A stretch of DNA of 64,000 bases. It comes from Protonemura montana (lineage: Eukaryota > Arthropoda > Insecta > Plecoptera > Nemouridae). Within the stretch, counting starts at the first letter, position 1. Every line of letters begins with the position of its first letter. The position numbers and the translations under genes were made by a program. The stretch covers positions 14,822,418-14,886,417 of the forward strand of contig OX387605.1 in the NCBI GenBank assembly GCA_947568835.1, written 5' to 3'. Shown one piece after another: positions 12,601 through 24,570 of this stretch. Below the pieces are notes generated by a model, which had not been told where the DNA came from, did no database searches, and saw only the letters and a list, made by a program, of their open reading frames with translations.

Positions 12601-13575
12601 GCCGATACTCAGCGTATTTGAGCAGGTAATGGCGATCATCTTGTACCGTTTTGGTAACAAATGCTTTGCTAAAAGGAGACCTTGGTGGATTGCGGCCAAT
12701 AAAATCGAAAATCGATGGAAAAAACACAAAATGTGTGTAGTCACTTATCTTGGAATCTGAACTCTTCGTGGTACATTAACTCGCTTATCCAGCCAGAAGC
12801 GTTGTTTATTATTTCTATGAGAATTACAAAGAAAAAAATATGAAATAAGTGTTATCGGTTTTATCTCGACTTCCTTTTTTTGCTGAAGTGCGTTGGAATG
12901 AACTGACCGGTTTATTTTGTTCGACGTCGTCCAGGTCGGTGCGAGTGGAGACCAAGGCTTCACGTGGCCATTTTACATCCGTCTTGCCGGGTACTATTGC
13001 ACGTGGATGCTCAAGTTTGCCATCGTACTTTGGCTGTACGCAATTGTACTTCACTGTTCGGTGCCCGAGAGAAGCGCGGACATGTTCCTAGCTGCAAGTC
13101 TCGTGTGTCTGTCTACACCGGCCGTTTACTTCTGGCTAGTCAACGGTGCCGAGGTAAACGCCATTGGTGCTTTGTACACTGCATTATGGCTCCTATCTCG
13201 TAGTCTGTGGAAATGCTTTTAAATTATAGCCGATTTTAGAAATTCAAATGCAAAACCTTGCTCAGCTGCTATGTACATGCGCGCAAACCTTAGATTGTAT
13301 AATTTCGGGAAATTGGCAAAGAGGGGTTTTCCAGCAATTTTCCATTTCTCTTTTAGAGTAACATTTACGTAAACGGCATCCCGTTGGTTTTGCGTTACGG
13401 TGCTTGTTTTTGGACATGCATTACCACCGGGGTTTTTGCCAGCGTCGTTGGTAGCAGTCTGGCGGTTCTCGGTCGGTGGCGACCGAAGAAAGTCCACACC
13501 GCATTCTCGATGGAGGAATGGGTCAAGTCGCAGCGATTGCTTCCACAAATAAGGTACAGGACTTTGGTGAATTAG
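9422..13575 (+). CDS. Dual oxidase maturation factor (DuoxA / moladietz family), whole gene
   Basis: Four exons join 9422-9613, 12311-12625, 12935-13153 and 13357-13575, all in phase 0 with GT-AG introns. They give a complete 314-residue protein ending in TAG; vertebrate DUOXA proteins have roughly 320-340 residues. Family knowledge: DuoxA is a multi-pass membrane partner that takes dual oxidase out of the ER and supports hydrogen peroxide output at the cell surface. Seen here: five hydrophobic segments (about 30-52, 65-82, 191-209, 219-238, 258-280), and a loop of about 105 residues after the second. That loop has sequons at N104 and N121, and N121 lies in the family's NITL block. A GLPAPIL block matches the family GLPDPVL, and YGACFW matches the fifth-segment signature. 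The ATG at 9422 has A at -3 and is the first in its exon. The family call is firm; the exact C-terminus is less so (see the alternative donor at 13554). Confidence 0.93.
9614..12310 (+). other. DuoxA intron 1
   Basis: A 2.7-kb phase-0 intron, GTTAGT to TCCGTAG. The pyrimidine tract before the acceptor is weak, so the site rests mainly on protein homology on either side. It contains GC-rich palindromes near 10063 and 10109 and several meaningless short open frames. No nested gene was recognised. Confidence 0.8.
12311..12625 (+). CDS. DuoxA coding exon 2
   Basis: Residues 65-169. It encodes the second membrane segment, whose SFSALWTGAAIG aligns without gaps to the family SLFxGxxI block. The large extracellular loop follows, with sequons N104-V-T and N121-I-T, the Gly-Leu-x-x-x-Asn-Ile-Thr-Leu core and an E-T-I-N-L/D-E-T-I-x-Y-like stretch. 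It ends in GLPAPILSVFEQ. The donor is GTAATG at 12626, phase 0. Confidence 0.93.
12626..12934 (+). other. DuoxA intron 2
   Basis: A 309-bp phase-0 intron running from GTAATG to a CGTCCAG acceptor. Nothing else was recognised inside it. Confidence 0.9.
12935..13153 (+). CDS. DuoxA coding exon 3
   Basis: Residues 170-242. It encodes an aromatic Gly-Phe-x-Trp stretch, then RLAGYYCTWML, the counterpart of the family's YRLAGHY block, and then two membrane segments (about 191-209 and 219-238). The donor is GTAAAC at 13154, phase 0. Confidence 0.93.
13154..13356 (+). other. DuoxA intron 3
   Basis: A 203-bp phase-0 intron, GTAAAC to a pyrimidine-rich TTCTCTTTTAG acceptor. Confidence 0.9.
13357..13575 (+). 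CDS. DuoxA coding exon 4 with stop
   Basis: Residues 243-314 and TAG. A polar lead is followed by RYGACFWTCITTGVF, matching the family's conserved fifth membrane segment, and by a basic cytosolic tail. An in-frame possible donor (AG|GTACAG at 13554) lies 20 bases before the stop, so an isoform with a longer tail is possible. Unspliced read-through gives a protein of normal length. Confidence 0.88.
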   Translation, partial: SNIYVNGIPLVLRYGACFWTCITTGVFASVVGSSLAVLGRWRPKKVHTAFSMEEWVKSQRLLPQIRYRTLVN

Positions 13576-13745
13576 CGAGTGGCTGCAATGCTTGTTGACT
13601 TTTAGGAAGGTATGACATTTTCTTGGCTACCATTTTTTTCAGTGTACCCGATGTGGCGACTAATTCTGAAGTGAACCAGCAGAAAAGCATTTCTCACACG
13701 CAATAGAGATTGGTAATTTAAATAAAATCAGGTATCGAGATATCG
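13576..13745 (+). other. DuoxA 3' untranslated region, inferred
   Basis: The first good poly(A) signal after the stop is AATAAA at 13721-13726. If used, the 3' UTR would be about 170 bases. This is inferred from sequence only. Confidence 0.5.
13721..13726 (+). terminator. Poly(A) signal for DuoxA
   Basis: A canonical AATAAA hexamer, 145 bases after the DuoxA stop codon. It is the nearest one on this strand. Confidence 0.5.
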
Positions 13746-16700
13746 CGAAGAAATCTCAACAAGTATTTTTATACGCTTTCAACACTCATATTTTTTTTTA
13801 TAGATTGCTATCACGGAATGTTCACGCGGATTTTGCTCACTTTCAATTTAATTAAACACGAAAGCCGTGATAATTATTTCGTGTTTTTTTTCTTACCCTC
13901 ATACTTTGCTCATTAATTATTCCGCTTTGGTGTAGAAATTGCAACAGCAAACATGTAGGTACTATTGTGACGGGAAATACCAGCTCTTTATCATTTTTTT
14001 CGGCATGTAAAGAGTCTAATGAAAATAAATACATTTTCTAAAAATGCTTGTTCAAGTAACATAAAAACTTTTTCGCTTTTAAAAATGTACAGGTTTTTTT
14101 TTTTGCCTCGTTTTATAGTTTCAGCATGATTCTTTGCAATAGTAAATGTACTGAAATTGTCAATGCGTGTAGATTCGTTGAAATGGTGTACGTCGGTAGA
14201 CCTCACCACTAGAGAAGTGAGAGCTATGTCAGTTCGACAGGGACCGAAACTAAGCAATTATTTTCAGCCAGTTTGTATCATGATTAGGAGAGGCTTTGTT
14301 CACTAATGAGGGCGAAGATGATTCGTGAGTGGGTAGTCGCAGGTAAATACTTTGAAAACTAATCGTTTTAAATGAAAAGGTTGTAGCGTAGGAAATATTA
14401 CCCAGACAGTTCGCAAAAAACACACCGCAAGTGAAGTTAACGCAAACTTATAGTCGTAAATAAGAGTGTGCTAAATATGCAATTTGTATTCACTTGAAAA
14501 TAATTTGCAAAAGATGACCAGCGCAGCCCTCGTATAAAATGTAAAACGTGAAACTAATTTAAAATTGCATTGAATAATCCAGACGGAAGGGCATAACCGG
14601 GCGACCGCATCAGTTTTGACTCTCGCTTTAGTCAGGCAGCGCAATTTTGCAATTGCTTTTCGTTGTTCCGCAGCTTGGCGCTTGCTAGCTCGCCTTGACG
14701 TTCATTTTGTATCACTTCAGTCGGAATGACGTGCGTTTTAACGAACGAGCTGTCCACTTTTTTCTGCTTCGTTGAGTAATTTCCACTTCAGTTGTTCGCA
14801 AATTCGAATAAAAAGCTGGCTAATTTGTCCAGACATTACTAGCTTTATCATATCTGAATTAATGCAATGCAGGAAGACGACCACGGTGTACTGTCAAGTG
14901 TGTGAAATGTAAGTGTGAAAACTTAGTTCTAATGAAGAACTAAATTAGAGGTGGTTTTTCACATGCTGTTTGACATTACGCTACACGTGTATCTTTTTGA
15001 CAATTTTGTCTTTATACAAAAAAATTGCAGAGGAAAAAATGTCAATGCTTTTGAATTTTCCAAATGCGGCGGTATGTTTGAAGGTACACGTGAAAAATTA
15101 TTCGTTTCTTAGAATTTCAAACCAAATGGCGCTTTGTTCTCGCAAACCCAACGGTCACATCAATCGTAACGCTCATTGAAAATAGTCGGAATGGGACGGA
15201 ATAACAGAAATTGACAATATCCTAAGGTTTCGCAGATGCTGTCAAGTTTCAACAATCAAATCCAATTTCCATGTCGACAAATAGGATAATGCAGACGCAT
15301 GCATAATGCTCAATACTGTTTGCTACTGGTGAAACAAAACATCTGAGTGTGTGCGTGAGATACGCACATTATGTGTAGCATGCAGTCGAGAGAGCCGAGA
15401 AATATATCATCGACAATGCTTGGGGAAATGCTAAAGACGAGGGAAAAGTGAATTACGAGAGTCGTGGAAACGCCAGAGCTGACGGTGAAAATTGTGCTTC
15501 GTCGGCAAACAAGGGGTGCACGATTTGATGATGTTTCTTTTCTCTGATGAAGATATTTTATGGGAAAAAAACGCTACGATCTATCGAAATTCTTGAAATT
15601 CTTTTATTTATGTACAGGGATATTACGGTCACGCGCGGTATTATACGACCATGGTTATTTGGGCCTGGCTCAGTTTAATTTCTAGCAAAAAGCCCATCAT
15701 ATACTATGATTTAGCCCAGCGATTTTAAGCCTTTAATTAATTAATTTGCTTGGAATAAAGCATCTACATCACAAAGAAATATTATTCACTCAAATTCCCA
15801 TTAGAGATTAAAACGGCAATTAGAATTGCAGTTATGACAAACCATTGACGTATAATTTGTCACATAAATCAATCACTAAAGTGAAATCAATTAAAAAGAA
15901 ACGTTTAGCAGATATAAACTGAAGTAATTTTCTCTGGTTGATGGAAATGTGATGAATCGCTCATCGTTCGGTACATATCGGATTACTCGGTTCACATCCA
16001 TCATGACAGAATTCCTAGTTCAAACGGGCAATCCGAAATGTTATCAAGTATTAAAATGTAATCAATTTTCGACATGCTTAGTACTGAAAATAATTGAAAA
16101 ACTTCTAGATATGCGTTCGTTGTCAAATGTAAATGTAATACGCTTTATGTAGGTTATTGCATTTATGAATTTTATTATTAACGTGTCCTTCAACAACTAG
16201 TACCTACACAAGGACCAGTTTCTGGTTGAAACGGGAAATGGTCACCGAACAGTTAAGAAGCATAAATTCTGAAATTTTCAAAATTTTTAATTGGGTATTG
16301 ACTCTTTTTATTTTTTGAATTGACAAAAAATAATAAAATAGGCTTGAAACTGTACGCTAACGCCAGGTTTTTGTTTTGGTAAAACCTATGCATGATTTTA
16401 ATCAGGACGCGCTGCCTTTTGTCCTAGAAGTTTATTTGCTGTGCATTGTTTTCAACAGCGAAACAATTATAATCATATGTGCAGCGAGATAACACCTTAC
16501 GGTGAACCATACGAGTATGACACCAATTTCCACGGCAGAAACGAGATCGATTAATTTTACAAAGGTCAAACCATACCATTCAGGACCAGTAGTACTAATC
16601 TTTACCGTCCTTTATCGTGCATCGTGTTTTTTCATTCGAAAGGAATTCTGGTCTATATCAAAGGGAGGCTCATGTTTCAGGAATACAAAAAAATCATTTT

Positions 16701-19700
16701 CAACCAGGCACAAAGGCTTATTACGTTAATAAATTCCAGTATAATTTTTTTCCTCTCATCGAATCGTGTAGTCTCAAAAAAAAAAAAAACCCCACCCGCA
16801 TCTGTTTAATCAAGGATATCTCTTCAAAGCATATCATAATATCAACATCCACCTTGGTAACCTCGCTGCAGCAAGTTCAATGTTGGTGCCGTGTAAACCC
16901 ACCCCTGTCCAAAGAACGAGATACCTACTCCTACGCATTGCGTGGCCGCAAAGTGTGTTCATTATTTTGCAACTCCCCACCAACCAGCTCAGTAAAGTCA
17001 AATGCTTTGAATCTTGATTAGGATTTTATAAAAAGGTGTCTGTGAAACGGGTAGATGGTAAACTACTAATTAGAGACATGCCTAGAAAGGCTTAGCGGAT
17101 GATATCACGAACGAATTGTATCTTACCACCTGTGCAATGTTCACATGGTTACCTAATGAAGGGCTTGTCTTTTGGTGGTTCGCTATCCGGGCCATGAAAT
17201 TGGCCACACTTTTGACGTAATTAACATCAGCAGCTTTTGTTTCATGCTGGAATTACAAATGTTATGTTAAAGTGCAAGATTTGAATAATTATGTAAGACT
17301 TAATTTTATATTCTCTTGTGAATAATGCAAATAATTTGAACAGAATTCAGCAAAGTGAGAGAATTGTACAACGACTAAAGGAGTGTGTAATTTAACTGAA
17401 TATTCTTAAGTACTGTAGTCCTTAATATTTGTGCTTAACAATTGCATTTTTTTATTTTCACTGAAAATATAATTCCGTTATGAAAAGAGCTCTACTTGAG
17501 CCTTAGAGTAAAATTTTTGCATGAAATTAAAATTAAATTACAAAATTGGTCTGTTCACCGTTGGTTCACCCTAACGAAATATTTCCGGGGTTGGTACTTA
17601 TCGAGGATGATGGTTACCTGGAGGCTCGCGTCAAAGAAACTCTCTCGAGGATCCCTCATAAAATATTTTGCGATCAATGCAAGAAAATCAATGTGCATGT
17701 GGTGGAGGTGCCGCGTTCGCGCTTTCAACACAATGCCGCAATTCCGAGCTAGACCGCCCGCAACACAACTAGCCAACGCGCGGGAGTCCCAGGCGGGCGA
17801 GACGATATATTCAAATATAGAATCCGGGAGACCACAATAGCGCCTCGAGGGAAGAGTGGCAAATTAGACGACTAATCCAGGAAGCTGAGCAGCGTCGGCG
17901 TCGGTGGCGTCGGTGGACGATTATTATTCAAATGTCCTCATGCACTGTAGCTGGGTTTAAGCAGAAAGGTGAAATGGACATTCTATGTATGAATATATTA
18001 GCTCCTCTGTTTGGACGACGGATTGAGTGGATTAAAGGACTCGGCCGGCGTCTCGACTCTCGAGTTGTAGGCGCTGTGACGTTGGCGGTTTGAACAAAGA
18101 AAATACTGCAAGTCTATCAAAAACGTATGTTGGTATTGCTGGACGGAAATCTTCTTAAACTGGGCTACCTGTGACAACAAAATGGTCGGTTGACTGTGTT
18201 TTTTGTTATCAGTCTTACATTTTCTGGCGCTCCACAAAGCAGACTCTAAGCTAAACCACCGTAAATTAGTGGGTAAAAATTGTCAGCACCATTATAAAAA
18301 CCCTTGAAAATCTGGAAACACCGTTTTAAACCATTTTAAACTCTGTTTTGTGGATCAAGCTCCAGGATATTTTCTGAATCGATATTCTAGAAGCTGTACA
18401 GTAAACGTAGGCTAATTGCACCCTGCTTTGAATACTGAGATCTCTTATTTTGAGTACGTTTTCAAGCGGTTCACGTAAATGGCGACAAATTACCTTAATT
18501 ATAACGTTACGTGTAAGGAACATGATCTTCGGACGGAATACTGATCGCCTTATCAGACGCTATTAACAAGATCATTATTCTCTTTGGATTCAGTTTCAGA
18601 ACGACGCACTGTTTCTTTAAAATTACACTCATTTTTGCAAGGTATACTGTTAGGGTGAATCCATATTTTGAGAGATGTAAGTCACGTTGGGGATGTTGTC
18701 GAACTCTGCCTGGTTACGGTAGGGTGGCGTCTGTGTAGCTCTAGAAAATGACTTTTAACGCCGCAAGGCAAATATGGCTTCCGTTGAATATATCTCCCAC
18801 GAGGTTCTCTTTTCAATAATGTTATTGTTGCGCGAAATTATATTGAAATTTGAAAATATTGAAATTTCGATAAAATAATGAAGAAAATGTTGAATCCCAC
18901 GAGCAATTCCCCTTGACAAATTTATTCAGGTAAACACGAAAGCGATGTTAACTTTTACGATAACAGCCTTGGAGAACCGCGAACAGTGTGGGGGGGTCGT
19001 TTCAGGCGGTAGAGATCTAGATTCTCTATAAAGATGGACCAAATAAAATTTCACTTAATTCACCATAAAACGTAAGTCAAATTACTTCTTGATGTCTTCT
19101 TTAATGGCGGTCTGGACTATTTTCTTCCCTCCTCACGCACAGAAAATGCCATGGTGAGCCAAGTCGGTAGCATAAATTAATAACGCGTGCTTAATAGCAC
19201 CTTCTTTTATTACTTATTGCTGGGACCATGGTTTATATACGCGAAGGGATAACGGAGGAAAGAAGAGTGCGTGCTCCCAATTCGTCTCGGTGATAGCCCC
19301 TAATTATAGACGCATAAACTGCCGTCGGGTGTAATTCGTCTCTGATATCTCACATAACTTTCAGGATCCTTTTGCAATTTCCCATTCCACAAGAAAAGCA
19401 ATTATTTTCTCCTCCAAATAAACATTTTCGGCAAGATTTATTTGAAGAGATTCTTTAAAAGTGTATCATGTACTTGTTTGTTTTGTACTAATAATTATTT
19501 TATTTACACAATGACAGCCAGTGAGGGGCCAGTTTGACAATGTCATTTTTAAAATACGACTGTCAGCTGAAGACTCATCTCCAAGGTCAAGACCATTCAG
19601 ATACATCCAGTTTCGTCTGAATCTCAAGTTGGTCATTTAACTGGAAAATGTAAAAATGGCTTTGAGACACTTTAAACAGTTGACCTGGCTGCTTGTGCAT

Positions 19701-21130
19701 TTTTATCGTTTATTTCTATTTGGGACTACAAAAATTTTGTTAATGAAAAAGCATTATTAAGCAGCGAGCTTATTTGTAACGATGCGAACTTTGTCTAGAA
19801 AACCGTGCGTAACTTTTCATTTTTCTGGGTCTGGAAAAGAAGTCACCGCTTAGTTTTTCCAACTAGTTTCGCTTGCCCAACAATTTCATAAGTGCATCAC
19901 ATGTAGATGGTTCCAAACCACATGTTTCCACAATAAGAATACAAAAATGACAATATAATTGATTGACTTCTCCAATCATAACTATAGGGACCATGCATAG
20001 CATTAACGGTAAAAAATTGAAAATGGGTCTTTGAATATGTTGAACTTTTGAACGTTAACTTGTTTTCTACTAAGAAAAGCCAGACCTTATTCCTCGCTAG
20101 AATAGTAAAACCAAAGTTCTATTTAAGTTCCGAGATTGAAGTTTCACAGTTTTCCAGATGTGAGGAAATTACTCCATCAAAAACGCTTTCGTATTACACT
20201 GTCAAATATTTACTTAAAGTTGTACTTCTTTCCGCACGGATATGAAACTACTTTCAAAGAAATATTGTGATCTCCAAGTGTAATTTATTAATAATTATCT
20301 GTCAAAAGAGTTCAGTGCAATCAATACCTACCCAATACGGAAGAAATTCTGCAGATGATACAATTTCGGTTATTTTTTTAGCACGAAATTTTGTTACGAC
20401 CAGAATTTAGACTGATACTTGTGCTAGGCCGAAAGATCTCGCTTTTGGCAATGTGAGAGATCGTAACTAGCCGGAATATCATTTAAGTTCTACTTGGCCA
20501 GAAAGGAATTGAATAATGCGCTTACCAAAGCTTTTATATACCATAAGAACCATTCAAACCGGGAGCTGATATCACAAGATTTCCCAAGATTTTCACCGGA
20601 CACACTTCCTGATCACATGATCCATTGGATACTGCTGGCTTAAAGTACAAATTCCTACCTGCACGCGACAGTTCACCTAAGCACCAACTTCAAACATGCA
20701 GTTCGCAACAATATATCTGAAGAGAGAAATTAGTTTGAGCCGAGCATCTCCACCAAATAAATTGGTGGCAATTTGGTAAACAATTTCGGCCGTCTGGGCT
20801 GGCATGGATGCCGCGATAAAAATAATGTTATGGCGGCCAAAACCCGTGTTAAAGGGCACCTAGTGTGACGCAGTGGAGCGCCATAGCTCCACATTTCACA
20901 GATAAAATAAGATTACGCTTAATAAGTCCTCAGTTCTCTTAAACGCATTTTCGCTGACTAACAGTTTTTCTTGCCCGAGGTTCTTTTAGTACCGCCATTG
21001 AGCGGGCCGCGCGGAGAGCAACGGTGATGAAATGGATAGCCCAAGGCCTGCATCTATCTAAAACGTTAGGGAATATTGCCAAGTGTTAGACCTAACACAA
21101 TGGTAAGTTTATACTTTATGGGCAGCTGAG
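13746..21130. other. Long intergenic interval, nothing supported
   Basis: AT-rich, with homopolymer runs (a T-run near 14094, an A-run near 16777) and short open frames. A GTCGGC/GTCGGTG microsatellite-like patch lies at 17892-17917. The open frames at 16617-17021 and 17496-17840 show no family motifs and fit the length expected by chance in this much sequence. No exon, RNA gene or long repeat could be supported. Confidence 0.4.
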
Positions 21131-21139
21131 GAATCCAAC

Positions 21140-21667
21140 ATGAAAATGCCCTTTTTCTTTCCTGATCTTTCGGCTTTGATTTCCTTTGAACGAAAGCAAA
21201 TTTTAATCTACGAAATAACTCAAACCACTTTTAAATGCAACGCTGTTGAAAATAAAAGCTCGTTTTTTGTAACCTACCCCATTACATCTAGTTTGGAAAC
21301 ACCAAACGCTAGTATTAATTCCCTTATCAGACTACGTAGGATTTCGAGTTTCCACCAAGATTTATTGCTCAGGCAAATGCAAATTGACACTATGCTCAAG
21401 GCATCAAAGAACCAGTGGCTTCTTCGAATTATAACCCGAGTTCGAATCTTGTGGTCGCCTTTGTCTTGTCCAAAGCAGACGTGGGCTAACCGGGCATCAA
21501 ATGTCGCCCGTATGTCACCGACTGGCGTCGCGACGCTCCTTTGGCAACCGAGTAAGACGCCGACATGGGTCTCAACCACGCCTCCCCAGCGTCACTGTCC
21601 TCGACGTCGTCGTCGCCAAAAGCGTCTTCAATTGCAAGTGGAAAGTTGTTTTCTAGTGGAATACTAA
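21140..21667 (+). other. Unassigned open frame with tRNA-promoter-like box
   Basis: This is the longest stop-free frame in the window (175 codons from ATG), but the composition is uneven. The first part is AT-rich; the end is GC-rich and Arg-rich. A GAGTTCGAATCTT word at 21438-21450 is close to an RNA polymerase III B-box. A partly overlapping frame runs on the other strand (21274-21579). The GC-rich half therefore looks more like a tRNA-derived repeat fragment than a protein gene. No function is proposed. Confidence 0.2.
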
Positions 21668-21727
21668 TCTTCGTGGAGAGCTCCGACTGACTCTATATAG
21701 CTAGGTATTAATTTTACTTCCTACAAA

Positions 21728-21812
21728 ATATAGGTACTATTACCTTCATAGTGCTACTACCTTCATGGTACCTTCGTGGTAGGTACTTTCACACGTACTA
21801 CCTTTATGGTCT
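21728..21812. repeat. Degenerate short tandem array
   Basis: Imperfect repeats of a CTACCTTCATGGT-like unit in several forms (ACTATTACCTTCATAG, CTACTACCTTCATGG, TACCTTCGTGGT, CTACCTTTATGGT). It is a decayed minisatellite-like patch with no gene. Confidence 0.45.
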
Positions 21813-22149
21813 TCCCCGGGATATCACAGACCTTTAAGCAGACATGCGTTCGGTACACGCACTCAAAGAAAAACACTAAGCGTCTCATCAGTGGTCTTCT
21901 TTTAAAGTATAACGACGTCTTCGAAACACTTTCAAAGCTCGAGTCTCCTTTGAAGAAAATATCGATTCTTTACAATAAGAGATTTTCTTTGCCCAGTCAC
22001 CGCTTAGACATAGCAGCAGCCAACGGCTTCTTCACGCGACTCATGAATAAAATGTCACCTTTGATGAAAGTGAACAGCTTGTTTGCGTCCCATGGGGGGT
22101 GACCTCTCTCCCAATCCACATTTACACCCCACGAACACATTACACAGAT

Positions 22150-22192
22150 ATACACACACCAACACCAACACCAACGCCGCCGCCGCCACCGA
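22150..22192. repeat. Compound microsatellite
   Basis: ACACACC, then (AACACC)n, then (CCG)n runs in succession. The reverse strand reads Gly/Trp/Arg-rich open frames here, which are an artefact of the repeat. Confidence 0.7.
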
Positions 22193-22839
22193 CCTCCGTG
22201 TCGCGCTACCACTTTGCGTGACACCTTTGGCAATCAAGTGTATTACTATTTACCTCTACAGATGCCAGTTAATGTTTCCGCAGACGTTTAGTCACTCTCA
22301 GCACTGATTTGTAACAAGTTTAGCTTCAAGAAACTATTTGAAACTCAATCATTTGCTATTTTTAAGAACAATAATCAAATCGATGCACGGATGTTGTGTG
22401 AAACCGTTCTGAAACTAACATTCGACCAGTATTAGACATTCGATGCATGTTCCATCCACGCAGTTCGATTCATCGTCACTTTACTCGAGGATCGGTGAAG
22501 ATCGACCAGTAACACCGCCCGAAGATTTCTGAACACGATCGCCTCACCGGGGCACGGCTTCCTGCTTCACGCGTGGCCATTTCAAGCAGTATCGGAAAGG
22601 CTCCCTCATCGAAAAGTAATTTCATATTTTTTTTCGAGTTCGCTGACTGTTTTTTCTACTTTTGCTTTCTTACAAATATTTATATTATTTTATATTTTAT
22701 ACCACGGCAGCAAAAAACTGTACTTTCCAAAATAATATAAAAGACTTCCTAATTAACGCAGATTATGCGATTGATACATATTTACCTTTAGAAACGAGTA
22801 TCATATAATTTAACGATACATTTTACTTACCAGGTAAAC

Positions 22840-22905
22840 TCTGTTCATAACATTCATCATACCGAAAGGTCATGAACGTGACAAATAAAGAATTATTATT
22901 ATTCC
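22840..22905 (+). mobile_element. Possible non-LTR retrotransposon 3' tail
   Basis: The segment ends in AAATAAAG followed by a short (AATT)ATTATTATT tail. Such ends, a poly(A)-signal-like word plus trinucleotide repeats, are common in insect non-LTR elements. No reverse transcriptase frame lies upstream, so at most this is a 5'-truncated copy. Confidence 0.25.
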
Positions 22906-23701
22906 CTTATAAATAAATCAATAAATCAAACAATCAATCAAGCAATCATTTAAACACCTCGGTGTTGCTATATATCGATTGGTGAAGCTAGAGGCTAGAG
23001 TGAAACAACTCCTAGCTACCTAGGGGACAGACCATGTAGGCATGTACATTCTACTCACTTATTATAGATGGGGTAAAGCTCACCTTTCTCAAGCAGGCGC
23101 CAGAGCGTCGTTCGTTCGGACGACGTGGACTGGGGTCAAGATCAATGCCGACGTCGATTTGCTTTGGGTGGCGCTTCGGCGACGCCCGGGACGTGGTCCA
23201 GGTCGTTGTCGACCCGATGTTTTCCTGTCATGGCCACATTGGACAGTTCTAAAGAGATGCGCGGAGAATGTGGACAAGCCAAGACGAGAAGGGGATTCTA
23301 ATAAGGTTAAAATAAATAAAGGGTGTGATCTCTGAGCTGAAACTGTCATGCTAGATATTTCACGGAGTAGAGAAGAAGTTTAATTGTATTAGATCTTTTT
23401 GTATTTACCAACTTGTAGGCAGGTAAGCGGTAAGTGGTTGTACAACATGTTAGCAAATAACTTTCTACATAAAAAACACAACCATACAATCTAGCCTGTG
23501 AGAGAAGGCACCAGCACAAAGCATAACTACCAACTCACCAACTCACGAACAAAATGACTTCTATGATTTCATTGGCGGGATTTCAATATTCATACGAGTC
23601 AGAAAAATAACTCCCAAGATTGTTGTAATTGGTACATAAATCTTTTAACGGCTCAAAAAACAAATCAACTTGGCACGACCAAGTTTCAGAGTAAAGCGAA
23701 A

Positions 23702-23818
23702 ATGACAGACATCAACGGAGATGATTTTAGTGCTTTTACAAATAACAGTTGGCCCGCGTGTTACCCCGAGCGACTGGTGGTGCCTCTGCCGGAGATGTAC
23801 GTTTTCTCGCTGAACTGA
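23702..23818 (+). CDS. Candidate 38-codon small ORF, unassigned
   Basis: An ATG with A at -3 (GAAAATGAC) opens a 38-residue frame starting MTDINGDD and ending in TGA. AATAAA follows at 23875, then a short AATAATAATA tail. The peptide is acidic at its start and has no signal peptide or known motif. It may be a real smORF or the 3' end of a decayed retroelement. Support is weak. Confidence 0.12.
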   Translation: MTDINGDDFSAFTNNSWPACYPERLVVPLPEMYVFSLN

Positions 23819-24518
23819 GTAAAGCAGGGTTCATAGAGAAAACTCTTGTGTGCCAGTAGTAAAACTGGGCTTGTAATAAAGATAATAATAACTGCAGTAC
23901 TAGAATCCTCGTTTTTTTTTCTCCAAACGTAGCAAATACTTTTATTCTTGCTGATAATTATGGCTCCAGGGGTTTCGAATGTAACGCAACAAAGAAAACT
24001 TTTGTTCAGCTTTCAAAATGTATCAAACTTTTCGTTTCTTGAATACAAAAATTTTATAAATTCAGCGATCGTCTTTGAGATAACGTGAAGACCAGAGTTT
24101 TAATTATCGTTCGCATAAAAGAGAACACAATTCTAGGACAAAATTTTAAATCCTGATACGAACGGACTTCCACGCTAGAATTTTACCTTGAAAGAAATTG
24201 CAAATGAATGTACATATTATTTCAATTTTTTTTCAAAATCACACCTGCTTGCAAGCTTGCTTGATTCACAGTAAATTTTAAATTATACTAACTACGTTCC
24301 CAACGAGAGCAATCCATCACGAGCATAACCAACGTCTCTAGCAATCCAAGAAATCTGCCAGAAAGAATATTTCACTTCCGAGCGCTTCTAAAATTAAAGT
24401 ACGACTTTGTCGGAATGATGATCGCCAGGTGCCATATCTCGAGTCTCCGATAAATTAAGTATGCCACTCGTCTCTCCGCATTGCTACCCACGGATTGCTG
24501 GGGTCAAATTGCGCCAGA

Positions 24519-24570
24519 TATTATTTATACTTTATAGGAATAAGTATTATTTATACTTTATAAAAATAAG
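24519..24570. repeat. 26-bp direct duplication
   Basis: Two adjacent 26-base units (24519-24544 and 24545-24570) beginning TATTATTTATACTTTATA differ at two positions only (GG against AA). Confidence 0.8.

Noticed and set aside
17496-17840. Overlapping frames near a GC-rich patch, considered as a downstream DuoxA exon
   Set aside because: DuoxA already has a normal length and stop at 13575, and these frames show no DuoxA-like sequence.
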